Below, piece by piece: positions 1-5,064 of a DNA stretch of 5,517 bases. The notes under the pieces were generated by a model. It had not been told where the DNA came from and ran no database searches. It saw only the letters and a list, made by a program, of their open reading frames with translations. The stretch is from JAWLBW01 sp041687475 (GTDB taxonomy: Bacteria; J088; JAWLBW01). Positions within the stretch are counted from its first letter, which is position 1, and each line of letters begins with the position of its first letter. The DNA lies in contig JAWLBW010000309.1 of NCBI GenBank assembly GCA_041687475.1, positions 1 through 5,517 of the forward strand, written 5' to 3'. The translations under genes and the position numbers were made by a program.

Positions 1-464
1 GCTGGGCCGGCCCCGACAGTGCCGTGAACCGGTTTGTCGAGCGCTATTTCGGTCCGGGCGACGTGGTCTACAACCTGGTCTACGTTGCGCTGATCATCTT
101 TTTCTGTTATTTCTATACAGCTGTAACGTTCAACCCGACGGACGTCGCCGAAAATCTCAAGAAGAGCGGCGCCTACGTTCCGGGAATTCGTCCCGGGCAG
201 CATACGGCAAGCTACATCGATCGCATTCTGATGCGGGTGGTGCTGGTCGGCTCGGTCTACATTTCAGCGGTCTGCGTGCTGCCCAACGTGCTCGTTGCCT
301 CGGCGAACGTGCCGTTCTACTTCGGTGGTACCAGTCTGCTCATTGTGGTCGGCGTTGCGCTTGATACCATGCAGCAGATTGAGGGTCACCTCATCAGCCG
401 CAATTACGAAGGAATCATGGGCAAGAGCGGTCGGGCAGCCGGTCGCCGCGTCCGTATGCGATAA
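1..464 (+). CDS. secY: Protein translocase subunit SecY, C-terminal part (5' truncated by window)
   Basis: SecY is the channel-forming subunit of the SecYEG translocon in the inner membrane; it conducts unfolded preproteins and inserts membrane proteins. The reading frame is open from base 3, so only the last 153 residues are visible, out of about 430-440 usual for the family. Visible residues about 22-43, 74-97 and 109-125 are hydrophobic and correspond to transmembrane helices 8, 9 and 10. Between the first two lies the cytoplasmic loop with the conserved GIRPG motif (visible residues 61-65), whose arginine is known from E. coli to matter for SecA and ribosome interaction. The tail carries the family signature around EGHLISRNYEG and ends in a basic GRRVRMR stretch. 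A GTG at 24 is in frame but internal, because family homology continues upstream of it. adk follows after 41 nt. Identification is secure; the N-terminal two thirds, including the plug and pore ring, cannot be judged. Confidence 0.96.
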   Translation, partial: WAGPDSAVNRFVERYFGPGDVVYNLVYVALIIFFCYFYTAVTFNPTDVAENLKKSGAYVPGIRPGQHTASYIDRILMRVVLVGSVYISAVCVLPNVLVASANVPFYFGGTSLLIVVGVALDTMQQIEGHLISRNYEGIMGKSGRAAGRRVRMR

Positions 465-468
465 CTCG

Positions 469-488
469 GGAGGGCGACCCCGGTCGCC
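469..488 (+). repeat. Palindromic element, copy 1 (secY-adk spacer)
   Basis: This 20-nt stretch consists of GGAG followed by a near-perfect inverted repeat, GGCGACC and GGTCGCC, separated by two C residues. With the flanking bases at 472 and 489 the stem can be 8 bp on paper, or 7 bp with a CCCG loop. It recurs with one mismatch at 1307-1326. It starts 4 nt after the secY stop codon and ends 17 nt before the adk ATG. No T-run follows, so it does not look like an intrinsic terminator. An RNA hairpin that stabilises mRNA or binds a protein is inferred. Another GGTCGCC at 441-447 inside secY could compete for the left arm. Confidence 0.6.
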
Positions 489-505
489 CCGCTCGTTGGA
501 TCAAC

Positions 506-1165
506 ATGAAGCCGGAAAACAATCTCATCTTCCTGGGGGCACCCGGAGCTGGCAAGGGAACGCAGGCAAAGCGCCTGGTGGCCGCGCTGCGCATTCCCCA
601 GGTCTCGACCGGAGATATCCTGCGCGCCAAGCGCAAGGAAGACAACCCGCTTGCGCGGCAGCTGAAGGAAATCATGGCTGCGGGGCAACTGGTTCCCGAC
701 GAGATTGTGATTCGCATCATCGAAGAGCGCCTTCAGAACGACGATTGTCGCGACGGCTTCATTCTCGACGGGTTTCCGCGCACGGTCGCGCAGGCCGAGG
801 CGCTCGACGGCATGCTGGCGGCGAATGATCGACAGCTTGCGCACGTCATTCTGGTCGATGTGCCCGAAGACATTCTCATGTCGCGTCTGACGGGGCGTCG
901 GGTCTGCCGCAACTGCGGCGACGAATATCACGTCGAATTCAAGCTGCCGGCCAAGCCGGGGGTGTGCGACAAGTGCGGCGGAGAGCTTTATCAGCGCGAC
1001 GACGATCGGGAAGAAACCATAGGTAAGCGCCTGGTCGAATATCGCGAGAAGACCGCCCCCCTTATCGAGTATTACACGCGCAAGGGGCTGCTTCGACGTA
1101 TTGACGGCCTGGGCGAGATGGATGCCGTAACGGCGCGCATCACGTCCATGCTCGAAGGAATTTGA
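506..1165 (+). CDS. adk: Adenylate kinase, long form with four-cysteine zinc LID
   Basis: Adenylate kinase is cytoplasmic and catalyses ATP + AMP = 2 ADP, balancing adenine nucleotide pools. The 219-residue length is that of the bacterial long form. The P-loop is GAPGAGKGT at residues 11-19, the AMP-binding STGDILR at 34-40, the DGFPRT segment with its catalytic arginine at 88-93, and RLTGRR at the LID entry at 127-132. The LID contains Cys134, Cys137, Cys154 and Cys157 in a CxxC...CxxC arrangement, the zinc-binding type common in Gram-positive and delta-group bacteria and replaced by His/Ser/Asp/Thr in E. coli. The ATG at 506 fits the usual short N-terminus before the P-loop. Its Shine-Dalgarno is weak (TTGGA at 496-500, 5 nt spacing), so translation may depend partly on coupling or on the hairpin element just upstream. 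The secY-adk linkage is the widespread arrangement. map and infA, often next, are missing here. Confidence 0.97.
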   Translation: MKPENNLIFLGAPGAGKGTQAKRLVAALRIPQVSTGDILRAKRKEDNPLARQLKEIMAAGQLVPDEIVIRIIEERLQNDDCRDGFILDGFPRTVAQAEALDGMLAANDRQLAHVILVDVPEDILMSRLTGRRVCRNCGDEYHVEFKLPAKPGVCDKCGGELYQRDDDREETIGKRLVEYREKTAPLIEYYTRKGLLRRIDGLGEMDAVTARITSMLEGI

Positions 1166-1334
1166 GAAACCTCCGGGTTCTCTCGAGGAAGCCGGAAAGC
1201 CGGACCGGGACTCAACCGTTCGTGGTATTTGTTCGATGCCCGAGCGGAAAAGAGGATTTTACCGGTCCGGAAAAGTTTTGAGAAGCGTAACCGACAACCG
1301 GTTTATGGAGGGCGACCCAGGTCGCCGGGAACGA
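1164..1334 (+). promoter_or_regulatory. adk-rpmJ spacer with several potential hairpins (candidate leader)
   Basis: At 169 nt between stop and start, this is the longest non-coding stretch in the window. Three structures can be drawn. GAGAA at 1164-1168, overlapping the adk stop, pairs with TTCTC at 1178-1182, with two more G-C pairs inside. TTTT at 1257-1260 plus CCG at 1262-1264 pairs with CGG plus AAAA at 1268-1274 around a GTC loop, followed by GTTTTG. The third is the palindromic element at 1307-1326. Short direct repeats are also present: CGGAAAAG at 1245-1252 and 1268-1275, and a related CGGAAAG at 1193-1199. No convincing sigma-70 promoter is visible. Since rpmJ-rpsM is only 16 nt, a leader for S4 feedback of the alpha operon would have to lie here or within rpmJ; that role is inference only. 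Confidence 0.35.
1307..1326 (+). repeat. Palindromic element, copy 2 (upstream of rpmJ)
   Basis: This is the second copy of the GGAG plus inverted repeat found at 469-488; 19 of 20 positions match, the difference being A at 1319 versus C at 481. GGCGACC at 1311-1317 pairs with GGTCGCC at 1320-1326, giving 7 bp on paper around CA, or 6 bp with a CCAG loop. It ends 8 nt before the rpmJ ATG, with only GGGA (1327-1330) left as a short Shine-Dalgarno. Folding this element would bring the GGAG at 1307-1310 closer to the start codon; that this matters for translation is inferred. Confidence 0.6.
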
Positions 1335-1448
1335 ATGAAAGTTCGCTCGTCTGTTAAGAAAATCTGTGATAAGTGCAAGGTCGTGCGCCGCCATGGGCGT
1401 GTGCGCGTCATTTGCGAGAACAAGAAACACAAGCAGCGTCAGGGCTGA
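1335..1448 (+). CDS. rpmJ: 50S ribosomal protein L36 (bL36), zinc-binding form
   Basis: bL36 is the smallest large-subunit protein and binds 23S rRNA near the A-site side of the subunit. The 37-residue product has the canonical MKVR start and HKQRQG end. The zinc ribbon ligands are Cys11, Cys14, Cys27 and His32, so this is the zinc-containing (C+) form rather than the zinc-independent paralogue induced under zinc starvation. An in-frame ATG at 1236 would add 33 residues. It is rejected because L36 is invariably about 37-38 residues, the extension would translate the palindromic element, and no Shine-Dalgarno precedes 1236. At the chosen ATG, GGGA at 1327-1330 gives a short but plausible site. 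rpsM follows after 16 nt, the standard alpha-operon arrangement. Confidence 0.97.
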   Translation: MKVRSSVKKICDKCKVVRRHGRVRVICENKKHKQRQG

Positions 1449-1464
1449 TTGAAGGGTTGAGATT

Positions 1465-1842
<378 letters not shown>

Positions 1843-1860
1843 GAGTTCGTGATTCAACTG

Positions 1861-1886
1861 CTCCATGCCGACAAAAGCGGGTGGAG
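1861..1886 (+). promoter_or_regulatory. Imperfect hairpin in rpsM-rpsK spacer
   Basis: CTCCA at 1861-1865 pairs with TGGAG at 1882-1886. Inside, CCG at 1868-1870 pairs with CGG at 1878-1880, leaving a small asymmetric internal loop and an ACAAAAG apical loop. It lies in the 64-nt spacer, ending 20 nt before the rpsK start and upstream of its AGAGGA ribosome-binding site. No T-run follows, so termination is unlikely. The structure is modest and could be fortuitous. Confidence 0.3.
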
Positions 1887-1906
1887 ACGGTCGTAGAGGA
1901 ACGTAG

Positions 1907-2290
1907 ATGGCTACCGCCAAGAAAAAGAAGACAGTCAAGAAGAATATCCCGACTGGCGTCGCCCACATTCAGGCGTCGTTCAACAACACCATCGTCTCGA
2001 TTACCGACGACGTCGGCAATGTCGTTTCGTGGAGCTCGGCCGGGGTGAAAGGCTTCAAGGGAAGCCGTAAGAGCACGCCGTTCGCCGCGCAGCTCGCCGC
2101 CGAAGACGCCGGCCGTAAGGCTGTCGATCACGGCATGCGTTCGGTGATTGTGTACGTGAAGGGGCCGGGTGCCGGTCGCGAGAGTGCGCTTCGTGCGCTG
2201 TCGCACGCGGGCCTGAAGGTCAGCCTGATCAAGGACGTGACCCCCATTCCGCACAACGGATGTCGTCCGCCGAAGCGGCGTCGCGTCTGA
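1907..2290 (+). CDS. rpsK: 30S ribosomal protein S11 (uS11)
   Basis: uS11 lies on the platform of the small subunit, near the mRNA exit and the 690 and 790 loops of 16S rRNA. The 127-residue protein begins with a lysine-rich N-terminus (KKKK at 5-8), then the family core: GVAHIQASFNNTIVSITD (17-34), SWSSAG (41-46), GFKGSRKSTPFAAQ (49-62) and KGPGAGRESALRAL (85-98). The C-terminus IPHNGCRPPKRRRV (114-127) is essentially invariant; the Asn-Gly in it corresponds to the isoaspartate site reported for E. coli S11. AGAGGA at 1895-1900, 6 nt before the ATG, is a good ribosome-binding site and decides the start. It lies between rpsM and rpsD in the usual order. Nothing is unusual in the protein. Confidence 0.98.
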   Translation: MATAKKKKTVKKNIPTGVAHIQASFNNTIVSITDDVGNVVSWSSAGVKGFKGSRKSTPFAAQLAAEDAGRKAVDHGMRSVIVYVKGPGAGRESALRALSHAGLKVSLIKDVTPIPHNGCRPPKRRRV

Positions 2291-2323
2291 TTCGGTATTC
2301 TTCAGTTTCTTAACACGAAGCGG

Positions 2324-2353
2324 CCAGGCGTAACGCCCGGAAGAGAATTCCGG
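2324..2353 (+). promoter_or_regulatory. Two overlapping, mutually exclusive hairpins in rpsK-rpsD spacer
   Basis: GGCG (2327-2330) and CGCC (2334-2337) form a stem around TAA, extendable past an A-C mismatch by CC (2324-2325) and GG (2339-2340). Overlapping it, CCGGAA (2337-2342) and TTCCGG (2348-2353) form a perfect 6-bp stem with a GAGAA loop. Bases 2337-2340 are needed by both, so only one can form fully. No T-run follows either. A role in mRNA processing or feedback by S4 is possible but unproven. Confidence 0.35.
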
Positions 2354-2372
2354 TATTCGCCGCCCGCCTCAA

Positions 2373-2396
2373 GGACCTCAAGGAGGTTTCGTTTTG
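2373..2396 (+). promoter_or_regulatory. rpsD ribosome-binding site inside a possible sequestering hairpin, with TTG start
   Basis: AAGGAGGT at 2380-2387 is a near-ideal Shine-Dalgarno, 6 nt before the TTG start at 2394. It is preceded by ACCTC at 2375-2379, an exact complement of GAGGT at 2383-2387, with an AAG loop; two G-U pairs (2373-2374 with 2388-2389) can lengthen the stem. The site also reads as an imperfect tandem 9-mer, TCAAGGACC then TCAAGGAGG (2369-2386). A local hairpin could mask the strong site and so tune S4 synthesis. Confidence 0.4.
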
Positions 2397-3023
2397 GCTC
2401 GATATCGTGGTGCTGTATGCCGGCTGTGCCGGCGAGAAGGTCTCAAGCTCTTTCTGAAGGGCGAACGCTGCTACACGGAAAAGTGCGCCGTCGAACGACG
2501 TGCCTACGCGCCCGGCCAGCATGGTCGTGGTCGCCGTACCAAGTTTTCCGAATATGGTCTGCAGCTTCGTGAAAAGCAGAAGGTCAAGCGTATTTACGGT
2601 GTGCTCGAGCGCCAGTTCCGTCGCTATTACAAAGCGGCCGCGCGCAAGAAGGGCGTTACCGGTGTTCAGCTGCTGCTGTTCCTCGAATCCCGCCTTGACA
2701 ACATCGTGTACCGCTTCGGTTATGCGGCCAGCCGCAATGAAGCACGCCAGTTCGTGCGCCACGGGCACTTTGTCGTGAACGGCCGCAAGGTCAACATTCC
2801 CAGCTATCAGACGAAGCCTGGCGACGTCATCGAGCTGCGCGAAAAGAGCCGCACCGTCGGCAAGATTTCGGCCAACCTCGAGGCGGCTTCGCGCCGTGGC
2901 CTTCCCCACTGGCTTGAGTACGACCCCAAGGGCTTCAAGGGCACCATCAAGGCGCTGCCTGCCCGTGAAGACCTTACGATGCCGATTCAGGAGCAGCTCA
3001 TCGTCGAGCTCTACTCCAAGTAA
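2394..3023 (+). CDS. rpsD: 30S ribosomal protein S4 (uS4), zinc-binding form, TTG start
   Basis: uS4 is a primary assembly protein that nucleates the 16S rRNA 5' domain, lines the mRNA entry channel and, in E. coli, represses the alpha operon by binding its mRNA. The 209-residue product starts MARYRG, carries a zinc site at Cys9, Cys12, Cys26 and Cys31 (the spacing seen in Thermus S4), and has the S4 RNA-binding domain from about residue 98 to 160, including SRLDNIVYRFGYA and the VRHGHFVVNGRKV segment. It ends in the conserved QEQLIVELYSK. The start is a TTG at 2394, supported by the strong AAGGAGGT 6 nt upstream, by the invariant MAR start of the family and by the lack of an in-frame ATG nearby. 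A rare start codon behind a strong but possibly masked ribosome-binding site suggests controlled initiation. Its place between rpsK and rpoA is standard. Unlike E. coli S4, which lacks the cysteines, this is the C+ type. Confidence 0.97.
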   Translation: MARYRGAVCRLCRREGLKLFLKGERCYTEKCAVERRAYAPGQHGRGRRTKFSEYGLQLREKQKVKRIYGVLERQFRRYYKAAARKKGVTGVQLLLFLESRLDNIVYRFGYAASRNEARQFVRHGHFVVNGRKVNIPSYQTKPGDVIELREKSRTVGKISANLEAASRRGLPHWLEYDPKGFKGTIKALPAREDLTMPIQEQLIVELYSK

Positions 3024-3046
3024 TTCGGGTTTACGTCTACTTCGTA

Positions 3047-3096
3047 GGGGGGTGGTCCGCGCCCCCCGCGTCAAGCTTCCGGCGGTTCGACCGCCG
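3047..3096 (+). promoter_or_regulatory. Two GC-rich hairpins after rpsD
   Basis: GGGGGG at 3047-3052 can pair with CCCCCC at 3062-3067 across a 9-nt loop. Downstream, CGGCGGT at 3080-3086 and ACCGCCG at 3090-3096 form a perfect 7-bp stem with a TCG loop. Neither is followed by a T-run, so they look like mRNA-stabilising or processing elements at the rpsD/rpoA boundary rather than terminators. Both are strong on paper. Confidence 0.5.
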
Positions 3097-3116
3097 ACCA
3101 TAAACGTTGAGCGGAG

Positions 3117-3155
3117 GGATAGCCTGCCACAGGCAAGGCCAGGCTCCAGCGAGGG
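3117..3155 (+). promoter_or_regulatory. rpoA leader with two alternative pairings and ribosome-binding site
   Basis: GCCTG at 3122-3126 can pair with CAGGC at 3130-3134 around CCA, or AGCCTG at 3121-3126 can pair with CAGGCT at 3140-3145, extendable by GG (3117-3118) with CC (3146-3147) past a bulged AT. The left arm is shared, so the folds exclude each other. The rpoA Shine-Dalgarno GAGGG at 3151-3155 starts 4 nt beyond the longer fold and 5 nt separate it from the ATG. A decoy GGAGGG at 3113-3118 lies at the left edge. Confidence 0.4.
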
Positions 3156-3160
3156 AAAAT

Positions 3161-4153
3161 ATGCAGAAAAACTGGCGCGATCTGATCAAGCCGAAAAAAC
3201 TCGACTACGATCCGGAGACCAAGACCGACCGCTACGGAAAGTTCTTCGCAGAGCCGTTCGAGCGCGGGTTTGGCATTACTCTGGGCAATGCCCTGCGGCG
3301 CGTTCTGCTTTCTTCGATCCAGGGTGCCGCCATCACCGATGTGCGTATCGATGGCGTGCTTCATGAATTTTCGGCCCTCGATGGAGTGGTCGAAGACGTA
3401 ACCGAGGTCATCCTTAACCTGAAAGAGGTCAAGGTAAAGCTCGACGGCGAGGGCCCGAAGAAGATTACCATTGATGTCGCGGGCGAGAAGTCGGTCAAGG
3501 CCGGCGATATTCAGACCGACGGCACCGTAACCGTACTCAACCCCGGGCAGCCCATTGCCACCGTCAACAAAGGTGCGCGTCTGCGCATGGAAATGACGGT
3601 GCAGTCGGGCAAGGGTTTCGTGCCGGCAGAGCGCAACAAGGACCCGCGGGCCTCGATCGGCACGATTCCCATCGATGCCATCTTCAGCCCGATCACCAAG
3701 GTCGTCTACAACGTCACCAACGCCCGCGTCGGTCAGGTAACCGACTACGATAAGTTGACGATGGAAGTGTGGACGAACGGCGGTGTGCGGCCCGACGATG
3801 CGCTTGCTTTCGCCGCGAAAATTCTCAAGGACCAGCTTCAGATCTTCATCAACTTCGAAGAAGAGGAAGAAGAGGTTCTTCGCTCCGAGCCGCAGCCCGA
3901 TCTGCGCTCGATCAACGCCAACCTGCTCAAGAGCGTCGACGAACTCGAGCTTTCGGTTCGCTCGGCCAACTGCCTGAAGAACGCCAATATCCGTAATATT
4001 GCCGAGCTGGTGCAGAAGTCTGAGCAGGAAATGCTGGCGACCAAGAACTTCGGCCGTAAGAGCCTGAACGAAATCAAGGACCTGCTTACCGAAATGGGTC
4101 TTTCGTTCGGTATGAAGCTCGAGGGCCTGAACAATCTCAAGAAAGAAGAATAG
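3161..4153 (+). CDS. rpoA: DNA-directed RNA polymerase subunit alpha
   Basis: Alpha dimerises to nucleate core RNA polymerase assembly, and its C-terminal domain binds UP elements and activators. The 330-residue length is normal. The N-terminal domain (about 1-232) contains the dimerisation helix with LGNALRRVLLSS (41-52; Arg46-Arg47 align with E. coli Arg44-Arg45) and the PVAERNKD-like segment at 154-161. A linker follows with a run of six glutamates (233-238). The C-terminal domain (about 252-322) keeps the DNA-binding residues: VRSANCLK has Arg267 and Asn270, equivalent to E. coli Arg265 and Asn268, and FGRKS (297-301) carries the second contact loop. The ATG at 3161 is chosen because GAGGG at 3151-3155 precedes it and MQKNW...PKKLD matches family starts. 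An in-frame TTG at 3107 would add 18 unrelated residues. rplQ follows after 20 nt. Confidence 0.98.
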   Translation: MQKNWRDLIKPKKLDYDPETKTDRYGKFFAEPFERGFGITLGNALRRVLLSSIQGAAITDVRIDGVLHEFSALDGVVEDVTEVILNLKEVKVKLDGEGPKKITIDVAGEKSVKAGDIQTDGTVTVLNPGQPIATVNKGARLRMEMTVQSGKGFVPAERNKDPRASIGTIPIDAIFSPITKVVYNVTNARVGQVTDYDKLTMEVWTNGGVRPDDALAFAAKILKDQLQIFINFEEEEEEVLRSEPQPDLRSINANLLKSVDELELSVRSANCLKNANIRNIAELVQKSEQEMLATKNFGRKSLNEIKDLLTEMGLSFGMKLEGLNNLKKEE

Positions 4154-4173
4154 GACCCGAGAGGGAAGTAACC

Positions 4174-4701
4174 ATGCGACATCAGCGTACCAACCGTAAG
4201 CTCGGGATGAAGACGGCCCACCGGCTGTCGATGCTCCGCAACATGGCTACGTCGCTTGTCATTCACGAGCGTCTCCGTACGACCGAAACGCGCGCCAAGG
4301 AAGTGCGTCGGGTGGTCGAAAAGATGATTACCCTTGGCAAGCAGGGCGACCTGGCGGCGCGTCGTCGCGCGGCTCGTGTCATTCGCGGCAATGCGGCCGT
4401 GCAGAAACTGTTCGGCGAAATCGCGCCCCGTTACACGGAGCGTGCCGGCGGCTACACCCGCATGATCAAGATCGGACATCGCAATGGCGACAATGCTCCG
4501 ATGGTCATCATCGAGCTCGTCGAAAGCGAACTTCCGAAGCGTCAGAAGCGCAAGAAGAAGCCCGAGCAGGCTGCTGCTCCGGCGGCTGCCGCGCCCAAGG
4601 CCGAAGAAGCCGTTGAAGAGAAGGCCGAAGCCACAGCGGCTTCGGACGAGCCGGCAGCCGAAGAGGCTGCACCGGCTCCCGAAGGCGAAGAAGCCAAGTA
4701 A
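4174..4701 (+). CDS. rplQ: 50S ribosomal protein L17 (bL17) with acidic Ala/Glu/Pro C-terminal tail
   Basis: bL17 binds 23S rRNA near the peptide exit tunnel on the solvent side of the large subunit. Residues 1-120 match the whole family core: MRHQRTNRKLG, HRLSMLRNMATSL (16-28), the RTTETRAKE segment (35-43), GGYTRMIKIG HRNGD (92-105) and the MVIIELVE strand (110-117). After this comes a basic linker, KRQKRKKK (122-129), then a 46-residue tail made mostly of Ala, Glu and Pro, giving 175 residues against about 115-130 for a bare L17. The tail is low-complexity, probably disordered, and uses the same codons as the core, so it is not a frameshift artefact. Such tails occur on L17 in several phyla; no function is known to me. 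GAGGGA at 4161-4166, 7 nt before the ATG, is the ribosome-binding site. It is the last gene of the operon, followed directly by a terminator. Confidence 0.97.
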   Translation: MRHQRTNRKLGMKTAHRLSMLRNMATSLVIHERLRTTETRAKEVRRVVEKMITLGKQGDLAARRRAARVIRGNAAVQKLFGEIAPRYTERAGGYTRMIKIGHRNGDNAPMVIIELVESELPKRQKRKKKPEQAAAPAAAAPKAEEAVEEKAEATAASDEPAAEEAAPAPEGEEAK

Positions 4702-4707
4702 GTCTCC

Positions 4708-4742
4708 GAAGGCCGTACCCCCGGGTACGGCCTTCTTCTTTC
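4708..4742 (+). terminator. Strong rho-independent terminator after rplQ
   Basis: A perfect 13-bp inverted repeat, GAAGGCCGTACCC (4708-4720) and GGGTACGGCCTTC (4723-4735), encloses CC, in practice a 12-bp stem with a CCCG loop. It is followed by the pyrimidine tail TTCTTTC (4736-4742). It begins 6 nt after the rplQ stop and marks the end of the ribosomal operon. The U-tract is interrupted by C, so some readthrough into the next gene is conceivable. Confidence 0.88.
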
Positions 4743-4751
4743 ATACCCACC

Positions 4752-5003
4752 ATGAGTGCGCGCATTCGTTTTCTTACCCGGCGCGGCTGTTGTCTCTGCG
4801 AAGATGCCGAGGCCATTGTCAGGCGGGTGGCGGCGCGTTTCGACGCGGCCGTCGAATGGGTCGATGTCGATGTCGATCGGGGCCTGCAGATGAGCTACGG
4901 ACAAAGCGTGCCGGTAGTGCAGGTCGATGGCGAGACTCGCTTTCGTTTCCGCGTCGACGAGCGTGAACTCGGGGCGCTGCTCGAATCAGGCGATTCGGTG
5001 TAA
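4752..5003 (+). CDS. Glutaredoxin-like small thiol-redox protein
   Basis: The 83-residue product looks like the short glutaredoxin-like family (DUF836 type), cytoplasmic with no signal peptide. A first strand (RIRFLTR, 4-10) leads into the redox motif C13-C14-L15-C16, a CxxC, then a helix, a second strand (VEWVDVDVD, 34-42), and the cis-proline segment SVPVVQVDG (52-60) with Pro54, followed by a strand and final helix. This is the minimal thioredoxin fold. It probably catalyses thiol-disulfide exchange, but substrate and electron donor cannot be read from sequence. The additional Cys14 makes the motif CCLC where relatives I recall more often have His or Tyr. The ATG at 4752 starts only 9 nt after the terminator tail and has no recognisable Shine-Dalgarno. 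No other in-frame start keeps the first strand, so this start is retained. It may be expressed by readthrough or from a promoter inside the rplQ tail. Confidence 0.8.
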   Translation: MSARIRFLTRRGCCLCEDAEAIVRRVAARFDAAVEWVDVDVDRGLQMSYGQSVPVVQVDGETRFRFRVDERELGALLESGDSV

Positions 5004-5030
5004 TTCCCGCCTGCTTTCTGCCGCCTCGGC

Positions 5031-5039
5031 TGGTAGAAT
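5031..5039 (+). promoter_or_regulatory. Candidate extended -10 promoter for the TlpA-like gene
   Basis: TGGTAGAAT at 5031-5039 fits the extended -10 pattern TGn followed by TAGAAT, which matches the sigma-70 hexamer at five of six positions. No good -35 is seen 17 nt upstream (CTGCTT at 5011-5016), which is compatible with an extended -10. Transcription would begin at about 5046-5048, making the ATG at 5038 untranslatable and leaving a leader of some 18 nt for a GTG at 5065. Confidence 0.35.
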
Positions 5040-5064
5040 GGATTTCTTTTTCGTGAGTGTCACT

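Noticed and set aside
469..490. secY-adk hairpin as intrinsic terminator
   Set aside because: No T-run follows the stem, and the next gene belongs to the same conserved operon only 17 nt downstream.
295..828. Plus-strand open frame overlapping secY and adk
   Set aside because: It is out of frame with both conserved genes, with an arginine-rich, motif-free translation characteristic of a shadow frame.
404..931. Long open frame on the minus strand across the adk start
   Set aside because: It overlaps the well-supported secY and adk genes antisense, shows no recognisable protein motif and is typical shadow coding in GC-rich DNA. The same applies to the antisense frames at 1489-1968, 1697-2254, 2310-3101, 3838-4479 and 4819-5517.
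1278..1306. Possible sigma-70 promoter before rpmJ (TTGAGA, 17 nt, GTTTAT)
   Set aside because: The -10 matches only about three of six positions and there is no TGn extension, so it is too weak to call.
1236..1334. In-frame ATG giving L36 a 33-residue N-terminal extension
   Set aside because: bL36 is about 37-38 residues, no ribosome-binding site precedes 1236, and the extension would run through the palindromic element. The ATG at 1335 gives the canonical MKVR start.
3107..3160. TTG at 3107 as rpoA start
   Set aside because: The added 18 residues resemble no alpha N-terminus and translate the leader hairpins. GAGGG plus ATG at 3161 is better supported.
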